Origin: Bacteroidaceae bacterium
GTDB lineage: Bacteria; Bacteroidota; Bacteroidia; Bacteroidales; Bacteroidaceae
Direction of reading: 5' to 3'
NCBI GenBank assembly: GCA_900769465.1
Contig: CAAGGT010000154.1
Location: forward strand, 1 to 64,000
DNA: 64,000 nt
Made by a program: the position numbers and the translations under genes. Below the pieces are notes generated by a model. That model had not been told where the DNA came from, searched no databases, and saw nothing but the letters and a program-made list of their open reading frames with translations. Of this stretch, positions 1 to 8,581 are shown piece by piece. Within the stretch, counting starts at the first letter, position 1; each line of letters opens with the position of its first letter.

Positions 1-158
1 ACTCGTGGCGGGAAGAGCTTCTAAACGCTAAACTTTCCCCAAGTGCGCGACCTTACTTTGTGTTATCTGCTATATAACTGCCTTTTAATTAATCCGTCCA
101 ACTTTTTGGGGTCAGATCATTTTGGTCCTTCCTTTCTTTATGTGTTGATATCAGGTAC
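1..158. other. No gene recognised at the left edge
   Basis: This edge segment lies downstream of the small exported protein gene, which is read leftward and stops at 159. I see no convincing coding frame and no strong hairpin. It may hold the 3' untranslated region of that gene. Confidence 0.4.
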
Positions 159-536
159 TTATTCACCGATGAACAGCATCGCTTTCTTTTCAAGCGCCTT
201 CTCAAACTCCTTCATCACTTTGGTAAGCTCTGCCTTGTACTTGTCCTCCTGCTCTTTGGTAAGATTCTCGTCAAAAGCAGCCACCTCGGCAGCATTCTTC
301 TCGGCAAATTCAGCCATTTCGGTCTCAAAGTTCGCATAAACCCTCTCCAGAGCCTCTTTTGATGTTGCGGCTTCAATCTTCTTTGTATAGCTCTTTATTA
401 TTGAAAGCAACTTATCGGCAACATTATCTGTGGCAACAGTTGCCACGCAGTTCTCAACCGCAACACAATTCTCTGTCGCGCCCACTGTTCCTGCCATCAT
501 AAACAGGGCGATGGCAGCCATCAAAAACTTTTTCAT
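159..536 (-). CDS. Small exported helical protein, unknown function
   Basis: The reading frame extends to 566, but the ATG at 536 gives a standard signal peptide (Met-Lys-Lys, a hydrophobic core of about 15 residues, then VGA), so I start there: 125 aa. After the signal come two copies of an ENCVA motif (two cysteines). A long, highly charged Lys/Glu-rich stretch follows (about residues 40-125), probably helical and perhaps coiled coil. The mature protein should sit in the periplasm or outside. I do not recognise the family; its size and helical character loosely recall Skp/OmpH-type chaperones, but no homology is evident. It has its own promoter (608-639) and follows the M23/LysM gene. Confidence 0.7.
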   Translation of the reverse strand: MKKFLMAAIALFMMAGTVGATENCVAVENCVATVATDNVADKLLSIIKSYTKKIEAATSKEALERVYANFETEMAEFAEKNAAEVAAFDENLTKEQEDKYKAELTKVMKEFEKALEKKAMLFIGE

Positions 537-592
537 AATCTGAATTTTATTTCGTTCAACAATCATTCTACACTATCGGGACAACGCTCGAG

Positions 593-608
593 GCATTGTC
601 CACAATGC
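593..608. promoter_or_regulatory. Perfect inverted repeat at a predicted transcription start
   Basis: GCATTGT-CC-ACAATGC is a perfect inverted repeat. It sits where transcription from the adjacent leftward promoter should begin. It could be an operator for the small exported protein gene or a 5' hairpin in its mRNA. There is no direct evidence for a binding protein. Confidence 0.35.
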
Positions 609-639
609 AAATATACACTCTTTTGTCAGAGATTGCAAA
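608..639 (-). promoter_or_regulatory. Bacteroidota-type promoter of the small exported protein gene
   Basis: Read on the minus strand there is TTTG (639-636), a 20-base spacer and TATATTTG (615-608). This matches the Bacteroidota consensus TTTG-N19-TAnnTTTG with one extra spacer base. Predicted start is near 601, giving a leader of about 65 nt. Confidence 0.5.
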
Positions 640-650
640 ATATACCCCCT

Positions 651-1556
651 TTACTGGTAGCGCAAACGCTGCCCGGGACGTATTATGGACTTTGAGTTCA
701 AGCCATTCAGCTCGAATATGCGCCTTTGCGACACGCCATATTTCCTTGCAATCCTTTCAATTGTGTCGCCGCTCTTCACCTTGTGGTATTTCGGCTCGGG
801 GCCTGCAACCTTCACCTTGCCATTCTCAATGTATTTGCTGCCAGGCCTGCGGTACATATAATGCTCACCGGTCATCTTCTGGTTCTTGAAATCGAACATC
901 AGTGCCGGGTCAATGCTCTTACCCATGAGAATGGTTTCAAAATGTAGATGCGAGCCCGAACTGCGGCCGGTGTTTCCGCCAAGACCGATGGGGTCACCGG
1001 CCTTTACATTCTGGTTCACCTTCACCAGTTTCTTGGAGAGATGGGCATACAATGTCTCTATACCGTTGTTGTGCCTCACCACCACATAGTGGCCATACCC
1101 ACGCCTCTGATAACTTGTTATGCGCACTTTACCATCGAAAGCGGCATAGATGGTATCACCCGTCATCACCTTTATATCCAACCCGTGATGTACACGACGG
1201 CGGTTAGGACGATAACCGAAGATGTCCGTTATCTTTGTGCTTGGCGTAGGCATCACAAAGTTACGCAAATCAATCCTGAAGGAGTCGGGCAATGTGGCAT
1301 TATAATGCACAACAGTGTTTGTCCAGGTGGGATACATATCGTCCGACGGGATTATATGCTCCTCGTTCAACAGCATATTGCGTGGTGGCACAGCCTCCAC
1401 CATCTCCATCGGTTTGTGGAGATATACAGGCTCTGCAGTCATATCCTGCGCCCTTGCCACAGATATCGCTGCAAGCAAGAATGCAAAAGCAAAAGTCTTT
1501 ATAACAGCCTTCACCCTATTATTTGAATTTGAGGGTTTCTTCGCCGCCATACTCAA
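651..1556 (-). CDS. Exported M23 metallo-endopeptidase with C-terminal LysM domain
   Basis: 301 aa (299 if the second Met at 1550 is used). An N-terminal hydrophobic segment (about residues 18-36) ends at ARA and acts as signal peptide. The M23/LytM domain spans about residues 105-222, with the expected zinc ligands: HxxxD at H123-D127 and HLH at H203-H205, plus the catalytic-type H172 in YAHL. A LysM domain (about 257-300, starting YHKVKSGDT) binds peptidoglycan. Likely role: cutting stem-peptide crosslinks during cell wall growth or division; with all ligands present it looks active rather than a NlpD/EnvC-type pseudoenzyme. The start overlaps the end of ndk by 38 bases, so the two are probably cotranscribed. 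Confidence 0.9.
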   Translation of the reverse strand: MSMAAKKPSNSNNRVKAVIKTFAFAFLLAAISVARAQDMTAEPVYLHKPMEMVEAVPPRNMLLNEEHIIPSDDMYPTWTNTVVHYNATLPDSFRIDLRNFVMPTPSTKITDIFGYRPNRRRVHHGLDIKVMTGDTIYAAFDGKVRITSYQRRGYGHYVVVRHNNGIETLYAHLSKKLVKVNQNVKAGDPIGLGGNTGRSSGSHLHFETILMGKSIDPALMFDFKNQKMTGEHYMYRRPGSKYIENGKVKVAGPEPKYHKVKSGDTIERIARKYGVSQRRIFELNGLNSKSIIRPGQRLRYQ

Positions 1557-1992
1557 AACAGGTCACTGCCGACCGGTAGTCGAACAACTCCTCGGGCTTG
1601 AAAAAACGGTTGATTTCGACAACGGCATTCTCCACAGAATCCGAAGCGTGTACGACATTCTGCTCACCGCTCATTGAGAAATCGCCACGTATTGTTCCGG
1701 GGAGCGCACGGCGAGAGTTGGTGACACCTACCATCTGGCGTACAGTCTCAACAGCCTCGGCACCCTCAAGACAGCAGGCAATTATGGGGGATGCCTGCAT
1801 AGAGGCTTTCAGATAGGGGTAGAATGGACGCTCAACAAGGTGGGCATAGTGCTCGGCAACAAGTTCATCTGTCATAAACAGCATTTTCATTCCTGCAAAA
1901 CGCAATCCCTTGCGCTCGAAACGTGTTATAATATCACCCATAATACCGCGCTGGATAGCGTTAGGTTTAATCAGAATAAGAGTCTTTTCCAT
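1519..1992 (-). CDS. ndk: Nucleoside-diphosphate kinase
   Basis: 157 aa, close to the usual 140-155. Transfers the gamma phosphate of ATP to nucleoside diphosphates through a phosphohistidine. The active-site His is H115 in NVVHASDS; the N-terminal TLILIKPNA strand with K9 and the PGTIRGD loop (98-104) are intact. Cytoplasmic, nucleotide pools. Its 3' end overlaps the start of the M23 peptidase gene. Upstream lies a 320-bp noncoding stretch with candidate promoters. Confidence 0.97.
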   Translation of the reverse strand: MEKTLILIKPNAIQRGIMGDIITRFERKGLRFAGMKMLFMTDELVAEHYAHLVERPFYPYLKASMQASPIIACCLEGAEAVETVRQMVGVTNSRRALPGTIRGDFSMSGEQNVVHASDSVENAVVEINRFFKPEELFDYRSAVTCFEYGGEETLKFK

Positions 1993-2049
1993 ACTGGATT
2001 ATAGTTTTACGGTTTTTAGCGGACGGCTAAGAGCGACCACCAGATTTTG

Positions 2050-2057
2050 CAAATATA
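2050..2057 (-). promoter_or_regulatory. Candidate -7 element for ndk
   Basis: Minus-strand TATATTTG, a full match to TAnnTTTG, about 60 bases before the ndk start. An identical copy lies at 2135-2142. No clear TTTG at the -33 position for either copy. Confidence 0.35.
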
Positions 2058-2064
2058 CGAATAA

Positions 2065-2103
2065 GCGAACGAGAAATATCAAGTTTACTTGAATATTTTT
2101 CGC
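2065..2103. repeat. Intergenic inverted repeat with flanking direct repeats
   Basis: Left arm 2065-2084 and right arm 2087-2103 pair almost fully (GCGA...GAAATAT-CAAGT / ACTTGAATATTTTTCGC). The 17-base sequence CAAATATACRAATAAGC lies at 2050-2066, overlapping the left arm by two bases, and recurs at 2135-2151, 85 bases further on. The arrangement resembles dispersed intergenic palindromes seen in Bacteroidales genomes, but copy number cannot be judged from one window. Confidence 0.45.
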
Positions 2104-2314
2104 TGTGAGTGCAAGTATATTGGAGGCTCTGCCTCAAATATACAAATAAGCAGGTAAAAGTCAGCGCAAATGGAAAAATAAAATTCATTTTTATTCGTAA
2201 CCAACGAAGCCGGCCTGTGTACAATAGTGAAATCAGACGGGATATGAATGTATTCCAGAAGCAGGTCACAAAACATACACGACGGGAGGAGAACATTCCT
2301 TAATTAACCGTTGG

Positions 2315-4414
2315 TTATGATATCGCACCCCAGTTACGGTTGTTCATTCTCTTTATAACACGCAGACGCTCCCACACCACGCGGTAGAGTTCACTGCTGC
2401 ACTGCGGGTCGGCAGCAACAACCCCACGAGCCACCTCGCGCACAAATTTAAGCAACTGCTCGTCACGGGCAAGATTGGCAATCTTCAGGTCAAAGGCTAT
2501 TCCGCTCTGCTGCGTCCCTTCCATATCACCGGGACCGCGTAGTTTCAGGTCGGCCTCGGCAATCTCAAAGCCATCGTTGCTTGTGGTCATAATCTCCATT
2601 CTCTTGCGTGTATCCTCGGAGAGTTTGTAGTCTGTGACCAAGATACAATAGGACTGCGATGCACCACGCCCTACACGGCCACGTAGCTGATGCAGCTGCG
2701 AAAGCCCGAAACGCTCTGCATTCTCAATGACCATAACCGAGGCATTGGGGACATCGACACCCACCTCAATAACTGTGGTGGAGACGAGTATCTGCGTCTC
2801 ACCCGATGCAAAGCGGCGCATCTCCTCATCCTTTTCCTTTGGCTTCATCTTGCCGTGCAGCTTGCTTAATTTATAGTCGCAGAACACATTGCACAGCTGC
2901 CTGTAACCATCCTCGAGGTTCTTCAGGTCGAGTTTCTCGCTCTCATTGATAAGAGGATAGACAACGTAAGCCTGACGCCCCTCGTTTATCTGCCCCCTTA
3001 TAAAGGAGTAGAGGCTGTCTATACGGTTGCGGAATATATGCGACGTGTTTATGGGTTTGCGTCCGGGCGGCAATTCATCAATGACGGAGACATCAAGGTC
3101 GCCATAGAGTGTCATAGCCAATGTGCGGGGAATGGGTGTCGCCGTCATCACAAGTATATGGGGTGGAATTGTATTCTTTGCCCACATTTTTGCACGTTGC
3201 ACAACACCAAAGCGGTGCTGTTCGTCAATGACCACAAGACCGAGGTTGTGGAACTGCACATTGTCCTCGAGTACGGCGTGCGTACCCACAAGGATATCAA
3301 CGCTTCCATCCTCGAGTGCCCCGAACAGCGGAACCCTCTCTCTTGCTTTAGTGCTGCCGGTGAGCAACTCCACCCTGACAGGCAACGCACCCAACATACG
3401 GCGCAACGTGGCAAAATGCTGCTCGGCGAGAATTTCTGTGGGTGCAAGCAGACAGGCCTGGTAGCCGTTGTCCTTGGCAAGCAGCATTGACATAAGAGCG
3501 ACAAGCGTCTTTCCGCTACCAACATCACCCTGTAACAGACGGTTCATCTGCCTTTCGCTGTTGACATCGGCGCGTATCTCCTTCACCACCCTCTTCTGCG
3601 CGCCGGTAAGCTGGAACGGCAACTGTTCCGTGTAGAACCGGTTGAACATCTCTCCGACCCTGGCAAAACGGTGCCCCACATAACGCATCTGGCGCTCCTT
3701 GGCATAATGCAGTATATTGAGCTGAATGTAAAAGAGTTCCTCGAACTTGAGCCTGTACTGTGCGAGTTGCAGTTCCTGCGGGTTCCGCGGAAAATGTATT
3801 ATGCGAAGGGCATCATCAAGTGACATCAGCCCATTCTTTTGAATTATATCGGCCGAGAGTGTCTCATTGAGCGGAGCGGTGAGCAAAGAGAAGAGATTCT
3901 GCACAAGCTTGAGTATCGCATTTGAGTTCAGCCCGTGACGTTTCATCTTTTCTGTGGTGTTGTAATAGGGTTGCAGACCCATTGTGTCGAGTTTCAGCAG
4001 TGAGGCATCATCTACATCGGGATGGGCAATATTCACCCTGCCGTTGAACATTGACGGTTTGCCGAAGACAACATATCGGGTGTTGATCTTCAGACGGCTC
4101 TTCACGAATTTTATTCCCCTGAACCACACTAGGTCCACAAAAGCCGTTCCATCGGTAAAATGTGCGACAAGACGGCGCGAAGCGCCCTCGCCCATCTCCT
4201 CAAAAGAGCGTATCTCGCCCAACAGCTGCACGTGCTGCAACTGCCCGCCAAGTTCACTCACCTTAAAGACACGGCTACGGTCAATGTATTTATATGGGAA
4301 ATAGTACAACAGGTCATACAGGGAGCGGATATTCAGTTCCCTGTTGAGCAGTGTGGCGCGTTGTTCACCTACACCGGGCAGATATTTTATGTCCCTTGTT
4401 GTGATGTCCAGCAT
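2315..4414 (-). CDS. recG: ATP-dependent DNA helicase RecG
   Basis: 699 aa, normal length. Remodels stalled replication forks and branch-migrates Holliday junctions. The N-terminal wedge/OB domain occupies about residues 1-230. Helicase motifs follow: Walker A GDVGSGKT at 296-303, the DEQH box (VIDEQHRFG, about residue 396), motif III TATPIPRT and the C-terminal QLRGRVGRG motif VI. The first 28 bases overlap the end of ispD, so it is the last gene of the pdxJ-to-recG run. Confidence 0.97.
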   Translation of the reverse strand: MLDITTRDIKYLPGVGEQRATLLNRELNIRSLYDLLYYFPYKYIDRSRVFKVSELGGQLQHVQLLGEIRSFEEMGEGASRRLVAHFTDGTAFVDLVWFRGIKFVKSRLKINTRYVVFGKPSMFNGRVNIAHPDVDDASLLKLDTMGLQPYYNTTEKMKRHGLNSNAILKLVQNLFSLLTAPLNETLSADIIQKNGLMSLDDALRIIHFPRNPQELQLAQYRLKFEELFYIQLNILHYAKERQMRYVGHRFARVGEMFNRFYTEQLPFQLTGAQKRVVKEIRADVNSERQMNRLLQGDVGSGKTLVALMSMLLAKDNGYQACLLAPTEILAEQHFATLRRMLGALPVRVELLTGSTKARERVPLFGALEDGSVDILVGTHAVLEDNVQFHNLGLVVIDEQHRFGVVQRAKMWAKNTIPPHILVMTATPIPRTLAMTLYGDLDVSVIDELPPGRKPINTSHIFRNRIDSLYSFIRGQINEGRQAYVVYPLINESEKLDLKNLEDGYRQLCNVFCDYKLSKLHGKMKPKEKDEEMRRFASGETQILVSTTVIEVGVDVPNASVMVIENAERFGLSQLHQLRGRVGRGASQSYCILVTDYKLSEDTRKRMEIMTTSNDGFEIAEADLKLRGPGDMEGTQQSGIAFDLKIANLARDEQLLKFVREVARGVVAADPQCSSELYRVVWERLRVIKRMNNRNWGAIS

Positions 4415-5082
4415 TCCATCAATGTCTTGGCAACAAGCATATCAAACGGAGTGGTTATCTTTATATTCTCGCGGTTTCCCTCTACGCCGGCAACCTTTTC
4501 GCCAAGCGCCTCCACAACCGATGCATCATCGGTGAAACTCTCGACAAAACGCTGCTCATAAGCGCGGCGCAACAGTGACAACTTGAACACCTGTGGTGTC
4601 TGCACAAGACGATACCTGTCGCGGGGAACAACCTCGGTAGCATCGGAACCCACGATATGGCGCAGGCTATCCTGCAAATCTATCATTGGAATTGCGGCAC
4701 CATCAACCCAGGCACGGGAAAAACACTCGTCAAGCACCTTAGGCGAGACAAACGGGCGCACACCGTCGTGTACACCGACAAGCGCATCGGCAATGTCATC
4801 AACCTGTGCCAATCCATTCTGGACAGAGTGGAAGCGTGTAGAGCCTCCCTGTGCAAGAATCAACGGAACGGCAAAAGAATACTCCTTGCATAATTGCTTC
4901 CACAACTCGATGTGCTGTGCCGGAAGCACAAGAATCTGCTGCATGGCCGGGTCCATTGCATACAGTCGCTCAAGCGTGACCATGACCAATGGCCTGCCAC
5001 CGAGCAGTTGGAACTGCTTTGGCATCTCGCCACCCATACGGGTGCCCTTGCCTCCGGCAACAACAATAATATATCTTTTCAT
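4387..5082 (-). CDS. ispD: 2-C-methyl-D-erythritol 4-phosphate cytidylyltransferase
   Basis: 231 aa from the ATG at 5082; the frame extends further upstream, but the family's N-terminal strand begins at this Met and the upstream residues overlap the previous gene. Third step of the non-mevalonate isoprenoid pathway: MEP plus CTP gives CDP-ME. The nucleotide loop VAGGKGTRMG (residues 8-17) carries the conserved Lys/Arg. The VHDGVRPF segment and the QTPQVF motif are intact. Starts 16 bases after the DJ-1 gene and overlaps recG by 28 bases. Confidence 0.95.
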   Translation of the reverse strand: MKRYIIVVAGGKGTRMGGEMPKQFQLLGGRPLVMVTLERLYAMDPAMQQILVLPAQHIELWKQLCKEYSFAVPLILAQGGSTRFHSVQNGLAQVDDIADALVGVHDGVRPFVSPKVLDECFSRAWVDGAAIPMIDLQDSLRHIVGSDATEVVPRDRYRLVQTPQVFKLSLLRRAYEQRFVESFTDDASVVEALGEKVAGVEGNRENIKITTPFDMLVAKTLMECWTSQQGT

Positions 5083-5098
5083 AAAATCAGTCTCTTTT

Positions 5099-5644
5099 TC
5101 AGAATTGCATTTGTGAACGCAATGTCTCCACAACTCCCGCACCGCAGAAACGCTCGACAATGGCGAAACCGAAGTCGAACGAAGCACCGGGGCCACAGGC
5201 TGTTATTATATTGTCATCCTGTTCCACAGCCTTTGCCGTATATTCAGCATCAAAGAGGTCGCCCTCGCAACCCGGATAACAGGTTGCACGCTTTCCTTTA
5301 AGGATACCTATGCGCCCGAACACCATCGGAGCCGCACATATGGCAGCTACAAGCACTCCGCGTGAACAGGCATCAACCAACAGGGCACGCAACGGGCTAT
5401 GAGCCGAGAGATTGTCCGTTCCCACACCACCGCCGGGCAGCACAAGTGCATCGGCATCGTCAAATGCGAGGTTCTCATATATCTCATCGGCAAGGATTGT
5501 GACACTCTGTGCCGTCAGCACCTCCTTACGACCCATAATTGACACCGTCACAACATCCAAACCGGCACGGCGCATAACATCAACCGGAGCCAAAGCCTCA
5601 ACGGTCTCGAAACCGTCGGCAAGAAAAACATATACCTTGTTCAT
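5099..5644 (-). CDS. DJ-1/PfpI (YajL/ThiJ-like) family protein
   Basis: 181 aa, one complete DJ-1/PfpI domain. The nucleophile elbow AICAAP puts the reactive cysteine at C103, and E13 (GFE) is the partner acid that stabilises its thiolate, as in DJ-1 and YajL. Family members act in oxidative and electrophile stress; glyoxalase, chaperone and deglycase roles have been proposed. The exact role here is unknown. It begins one base after the tonB stop codon region and precedes ispD by 16 bases. Confidence 0.85.
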   Translation of the reverse strand: MNKVYVFLADGFETVEALAPVDVMRRAGLDVVTVSIMGRKEVLTAQSVTILADEIYENLAFDDADALVLPGGGVGTDNLSAHSPLRALLVDACSRGVLVAAICAAPMVFGRIGILKGKRATCYPGCEGDLFDAEYTAKAVEQDDNIITACGPGASFDFGFAIVERFCGAGVVETLRSQMQF

Positions 5645-5645
5645 A

Positions 5646-6455
5646 TTATTTCAGTTCAAAATTATAAGTAATTGTACCCGACTGGTTATCAACACCGGCA
5701 ATGCCGTTGAACACCGTTCTCCTGGCAGCCTTCAATGCAGCCTCGCGCAATGCTGAGTCAACGGTATTTGTCTTTTTTATATTGATACCGGCCATTATCA
5801 CTTTACCCGAAGGATTTACGGTTATGTCAACTACCACTCGTCCCTCGGCCTGCAATTTCTCTTTGGGGACAGCTATACCGTCGGCACCTACACTTCTTCC
5901 CTCAAGGCTGAACGAAACGCCGACACCTGTCTGCAGACCGGCATTCGAATTGCCCTGCTGAGAGCCTTTTGTGGTATCTTCCTTCTTCTCATCACCCTTC
6001 TTGCTCATCTTGCTGCCCTTGTTGAAGGCATTCGCAATGGAATTTTCGGCAGCCTTGCGTGCCTCGGCCTCTTTGCGCTCACGTTCCTTGCGCTCAGCCT
6101 CCTCCTTCTCCTTGCGTATCTGTTCGGGAGTCTTTTCGGGCTTCTTCACACTCTCCTTCTTTGGTTTTTCGGGTGGAAGTGAAAGGCTCTCCTCGCTATC
6201 CTGTGTCATCAGCTGCTCCTCGGCCACCGAGGGGGCAGGTTGCGCCGGCACAGGCTCAGGAGCCGGAGGCGGAGTCTCATTGAACTGTGCCATCGCATAA
6301 TCCTCTATATCAACACCCATCATCACCTCAACACCCTTTTCGGGTAACTCGGCAGGAGGAGTCAACACCAGGAAATAGAGCAGCGCCACGACCAAAGCAT
6401 GGACAAGCACTGTACCGATGATACCTGTCAAATTCTCTTTAGAAAGCCTTTTCAT
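5646..6455 (-). CDS. tonB: TonB energy-transducing protein
   Basis: 269 aa from the ATG at 6455, which overlaps the exbD stop as TGATG (a GTG at 6458 is the less likely alternative). Order: short cytoplasmic N-terminus, one membrane helix (about 11-31), Pro-rich spacer (about 60-95), a long Lys/Glu-rich helical stretch (about 95-160), and a C-terminal TonB domain (about 185-269, ending in a YNFEL strand). With ExbB/ExbD it transmits proton-motive force to outer-membrane TonB-dependent transporters. The operon order exbB-exbD-tonB supports the call. Confidence 0.93.
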   Translation of the reverse strand: MKRLSKENLTGIIGTVLVHALVVALLYFLVLTPPAELPEKGVEVMMGVDIEDYAMAQFNETPPPAPEPVPAQPAPSVAEEQLMTQDSEESLSLPPEKPKKESVKKPEKTPEQIRKEKEEAERKERERKEAEARKAAENSIANAFNKGSKMSKKGDEKKEDTTKGSQQGNSNAGLQTGVGVSFSLEGRSVGADGIAVPKEKLQAEGRVVVDITVNPSGKVIMAGINIKKTNTVDSALREAALKAARRTVFNGIAGVDNQSGTITYNFELK

Positions 6456-6868
6456 CACTTATTGTCGGGGCGGCGGGTTGCCAGCACCATCTTGTATTTG
6501 TTCTCGTTTGCAATATTGAGCACTTTCACAACCTCGCTGTAAGGGATTGTCTCATCGGCATAAAGCGCAACGAACATTTCGGAATCCTTTGCACTGCACT
6601 CGGCAAGGAATGCCGCCAAATCGGTTTCCTGAATCTCCCTGACAGGTTCCTTTCCCCATTGGGCATAGTAAGTGAGGTCGGCCTTTATTGTTATGCGGGC
6701 CATTGGCTGTGTATGCGCTCTCTCCTTTCCTTGCGGGAGATTGACCTTTATTGCATTCGGCACCACAATGGTCGATGTGAGCATAAAGAAAATCAGCAGC
6801 AGAAAGATAATGTCCGTCATTGACGACATTGAGAAATCACCAATGCTCTTTGTTCTTCTCTTTATCAT
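6455..6868 (-). CDS. exbD: Biopolymer transport protein ExbD
   Basis: 137 aa. One N-terminal membrane helix (about 17-36) containing the essential membrane aspartate D19 in SSMTDIIFLLLIFFM. A periplasmic domain of about 95 residues follows. Proton-channel partner of ExbB that energises TonB. Starts 5 bases after exbB and shares its stop with the tonB start. Confidence 0.95.
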   Translation of the reverse strand: MIKRRTKSIGDFSMSSMTDIIFLLLIFFMLTSTIVVPNAIKVNLPQGKERAHTQPMARITIKADLTYYAQWGKEPVREIQETDLAAFLAECSAKDSEMFVALYADETIPYSEVVKVLNIANENKYKMVLATRRPDNK

Positions 6869-6873
6869 GGCAC

Positions 6874-7668
6874 TTACGCTTGGGTATTTTCCGTTTCGGG
6901 TTCAGCATCGTTGTCGGCCACGGCCTGTTGTCTGCGCTCATCGGCCTTGACTGCAGCTTTGGCATCGACCTCCTTGCACTCTGTCACAATCTCCAGGAAC
7001 GAGATTATGTCGGCCTCCATAGCATTCTGCACCTTGTCGACCCTTGACACCAAGTAGTTATGGGCAAAAATGGCAATGATACCCACAACAAGACCACCCA
7101 CTGTAGTTACCATAGCCTCGTATATACCGCTTGACAAGGCAGACACCTCAATGTTGTCCCCTGCCTGTGACATATTCCAGAAAGCCTGCACCATACCGGT
7201 GACTGTGCCCAAGAAACCGAGCATAGGAGCAACCGCAGATATCGTTGACAACACCGGCAACCCCTTTTCAAGAGCGGCAATCTCAAGACCGGCATTGTTC
7301 TCAAGCGCCTGACGGATTGAGGCATTGTCGAACTTGTAGTCCTTCACACCCTTTACGAGTATACGCGATACAGGAGTATTCTGCTTGTTGCAATATTTGA
7401 TTGCCGACTTGAAATCCTTGTCCCTTATATTGTCATTCAAGCGCTCCAACAGCATGGGGTTCTTCTTTCCCGCCTTGCGAAGCACCGAATAACGTTCAAA
7501 GAATATGTATATACCTATAACGGACAAAACCGCAAGGATAATCATTATCCAACCACCCTTCATTGCCAGGTCAAGCACGTTCAAGTTCTCCTGGACGGTC
7601 TCAGCCGCCACAGCAATGGAATCGGTAGCCAAAGTGTCTACAACTTCTGTTAGTGAATTCATAGTCAT
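6874..7668 (-). CDS. exbB: MotA/TolQ/ExbB proton channel protein
   Basis: 264 aa. Membrane helices at about 38-58, 138-165 and 186-208, with the typical GFLGTVTGMVQAF segment and a Thr/Gly-rich third helix (VTTVGGLVVGIIA). The C-terminus carries an extra charged tail of about 35 residues (Asp/Glu/Lys-rich). Two starts are possible: Met1 at 7668 or Met3 at 7662. Forms the pentameric proton channel with ExbD. Starts 14 bases after pdxJ. Confidence 0.95.
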   Translation of the reverse strand: MTMNSLTEVVDTLATDSIAVAAETVQENLNVLDLAMKGGWIMIILAVLSVIGIYIFFERYSVLRKAGKKNPMLLERLNDNIRDKDFKSAIKYCNKQNTPVSRILVKGVKDYKFDNASIRQALENNAGLEIAALEKGLPVLSTISAVAPMLGFLGTVTGMVQAFWNMSQAGDNIEVSALSSGIYEAMVTTVGGLVVGIIAIFAHNYLVSRVDKVQNAMEADIISFLEIVTECKEVDAKAAVKADERRQQAVADNDAEPETENTQA

Positions 7669-7682
7669 TGTTTTTTATTTGT

Positions 7683-8402
7683 TTATTTTATCAGACAATT
7701 CTTGTAGGCGGCAATCGTAGCCTCAAGCCCCATATACAGGGCATCACAGATAAGCGCATGGCCGATGGAAACCTCGTCGACCCAAGGAATCACGTCGGTA
7801 AAGTATTTGAGATTCTCAAGGCTCAGATCGTGACCCGCATTCAGGCCTATACCTAGTTGTTTCACACGCTTTGCAGTCTCAAGGAACGGGGCAATGGCAG
7901 CCTCGCGGTCCTTTGCATAGTTGTGGGCATAAGGGCCTGTATACAACTCCACCCTGTCGGCACCGGCCTCGGCGGCAAATTCAGCCATACGCACATCGGC
8001 ATCGATAAAAATGGAACTGCGTATCCCTGCAGCCCTCAAGTCATTCAGCACATCACGCAGAAAGAGCTGCTCCTTCTCCGTATCCCATCCGCTGTTCGAG
8101 GTCAACTGTTCCGGTTTGTCCGGTACCAGAGTCACCTGTGACGGGCGCACACGCAATACCAAGTCAAGAAACTCCTTCGAAGGGTAACCCTCAATATTGA
8201 ATTCGGTACGCAAAATTGCCTGCAAGGCTAGGACATCGGAACGGCGGATATGCCTCTCATCGGGACGCGGATGAACAGTTATGCCATCGGCACCGAAAGC
8301 CTCGCAATCCTTTGCAACCTTTATTACATCGGGGTTATTCCCTCCGCGTGCATTCCTTATGGTTGCGACCTTGTTGATATTTACACTTAGCTTTGTCCTC
8401 AT
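7683..8402 (-). CDS. pdxJ: Pyridoxine 5'-phosphate synthase
   Basis: 239 aa, normal length. Condenses 1-deoxy-D-xylulose 5-phosphate with 3-amino-2-oxopropyl phosphate to make pyridoxine 5'-phosphate (DXP-dependent vitamin B6 pathway). Conserved parts: N-terminal LSVNINKVATIRNARGG, the HPRPDERHI loop (about 44-52) and the NAGHDL phosphate-binding motif (about 191-196). First gene of the run down to recG. Both PdxJ and IspD draw on DXP-derived precursors, though this may be coincidental. Confidence 0.96.
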   Translation of the reverse strand: MRTKLSVNINKVATIRNARGGNNPDVIKVAKDCEAFGADGITVHPRPDERHIRRSDVLALQAILRTEFNIEGYPSKEFLDLVLRVRPSQVTLVPDKPEQLTSNSGWDTEKEQLFLRDVLNDLRAAGIRSSIFIDADVRMAEFAAEAGADRVELYTGPYAHNYAKDREAAIAPFLETAKRVKQLGIGLNAGHDLSLENLKYFTDVIPWVDEVSIGHALICDALYMGLEATIAAYKNCLIK

Positions 8403-8458
8403 AAAAACATTCTGTCAATCTAAAACAAACCACACGACGGGTTGTTTACATTTTTTTG

Positions 8459-8466
8459 CAAAGATA
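8459..8466 (-). promoter_or_regulatory. Candidate -7 element for the pdxJ operon
   Basis: Minus-strand TATCTTTG, a full match to TAnnTTTG, 57 bases before the pdxJ start. No clear -33 TTTG at the right distance. Confidence 0.4.
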
Positions 8467-8581
8467 GCGCAAAAGGGCAAAACGTAAAGCCTGTTTTGAC
8501 ATTTCGCGACAACAACTGCCTATTTTCGCTTTATTATGCAAAATTAGCACAAATAAAAGACATATGTATAATAATTTATCT

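Larger units (their letters stand above)
1993..2314. other. 322-bp intergenic region between recG and ndk
   Basis: No convincing gene. It contains a 39-bp inverted repeat (2065-2103), an imperfect 17-bp direct repeat (2050-2066 and 2135-2151) and a small GAGGC-TCT-GCCTC hairpin. Each direct-repeat copy carries a minus-strand TATATTTG that could serve ndk. Confidence 0.5.

Noticed and set aside
2027..2296. 89-codon frame in the recG-ndk gap
   Set aside because: Phe/Leu/Cys-rich product from AT-rich repeats, overlapping the palindrome; no coding pattern.
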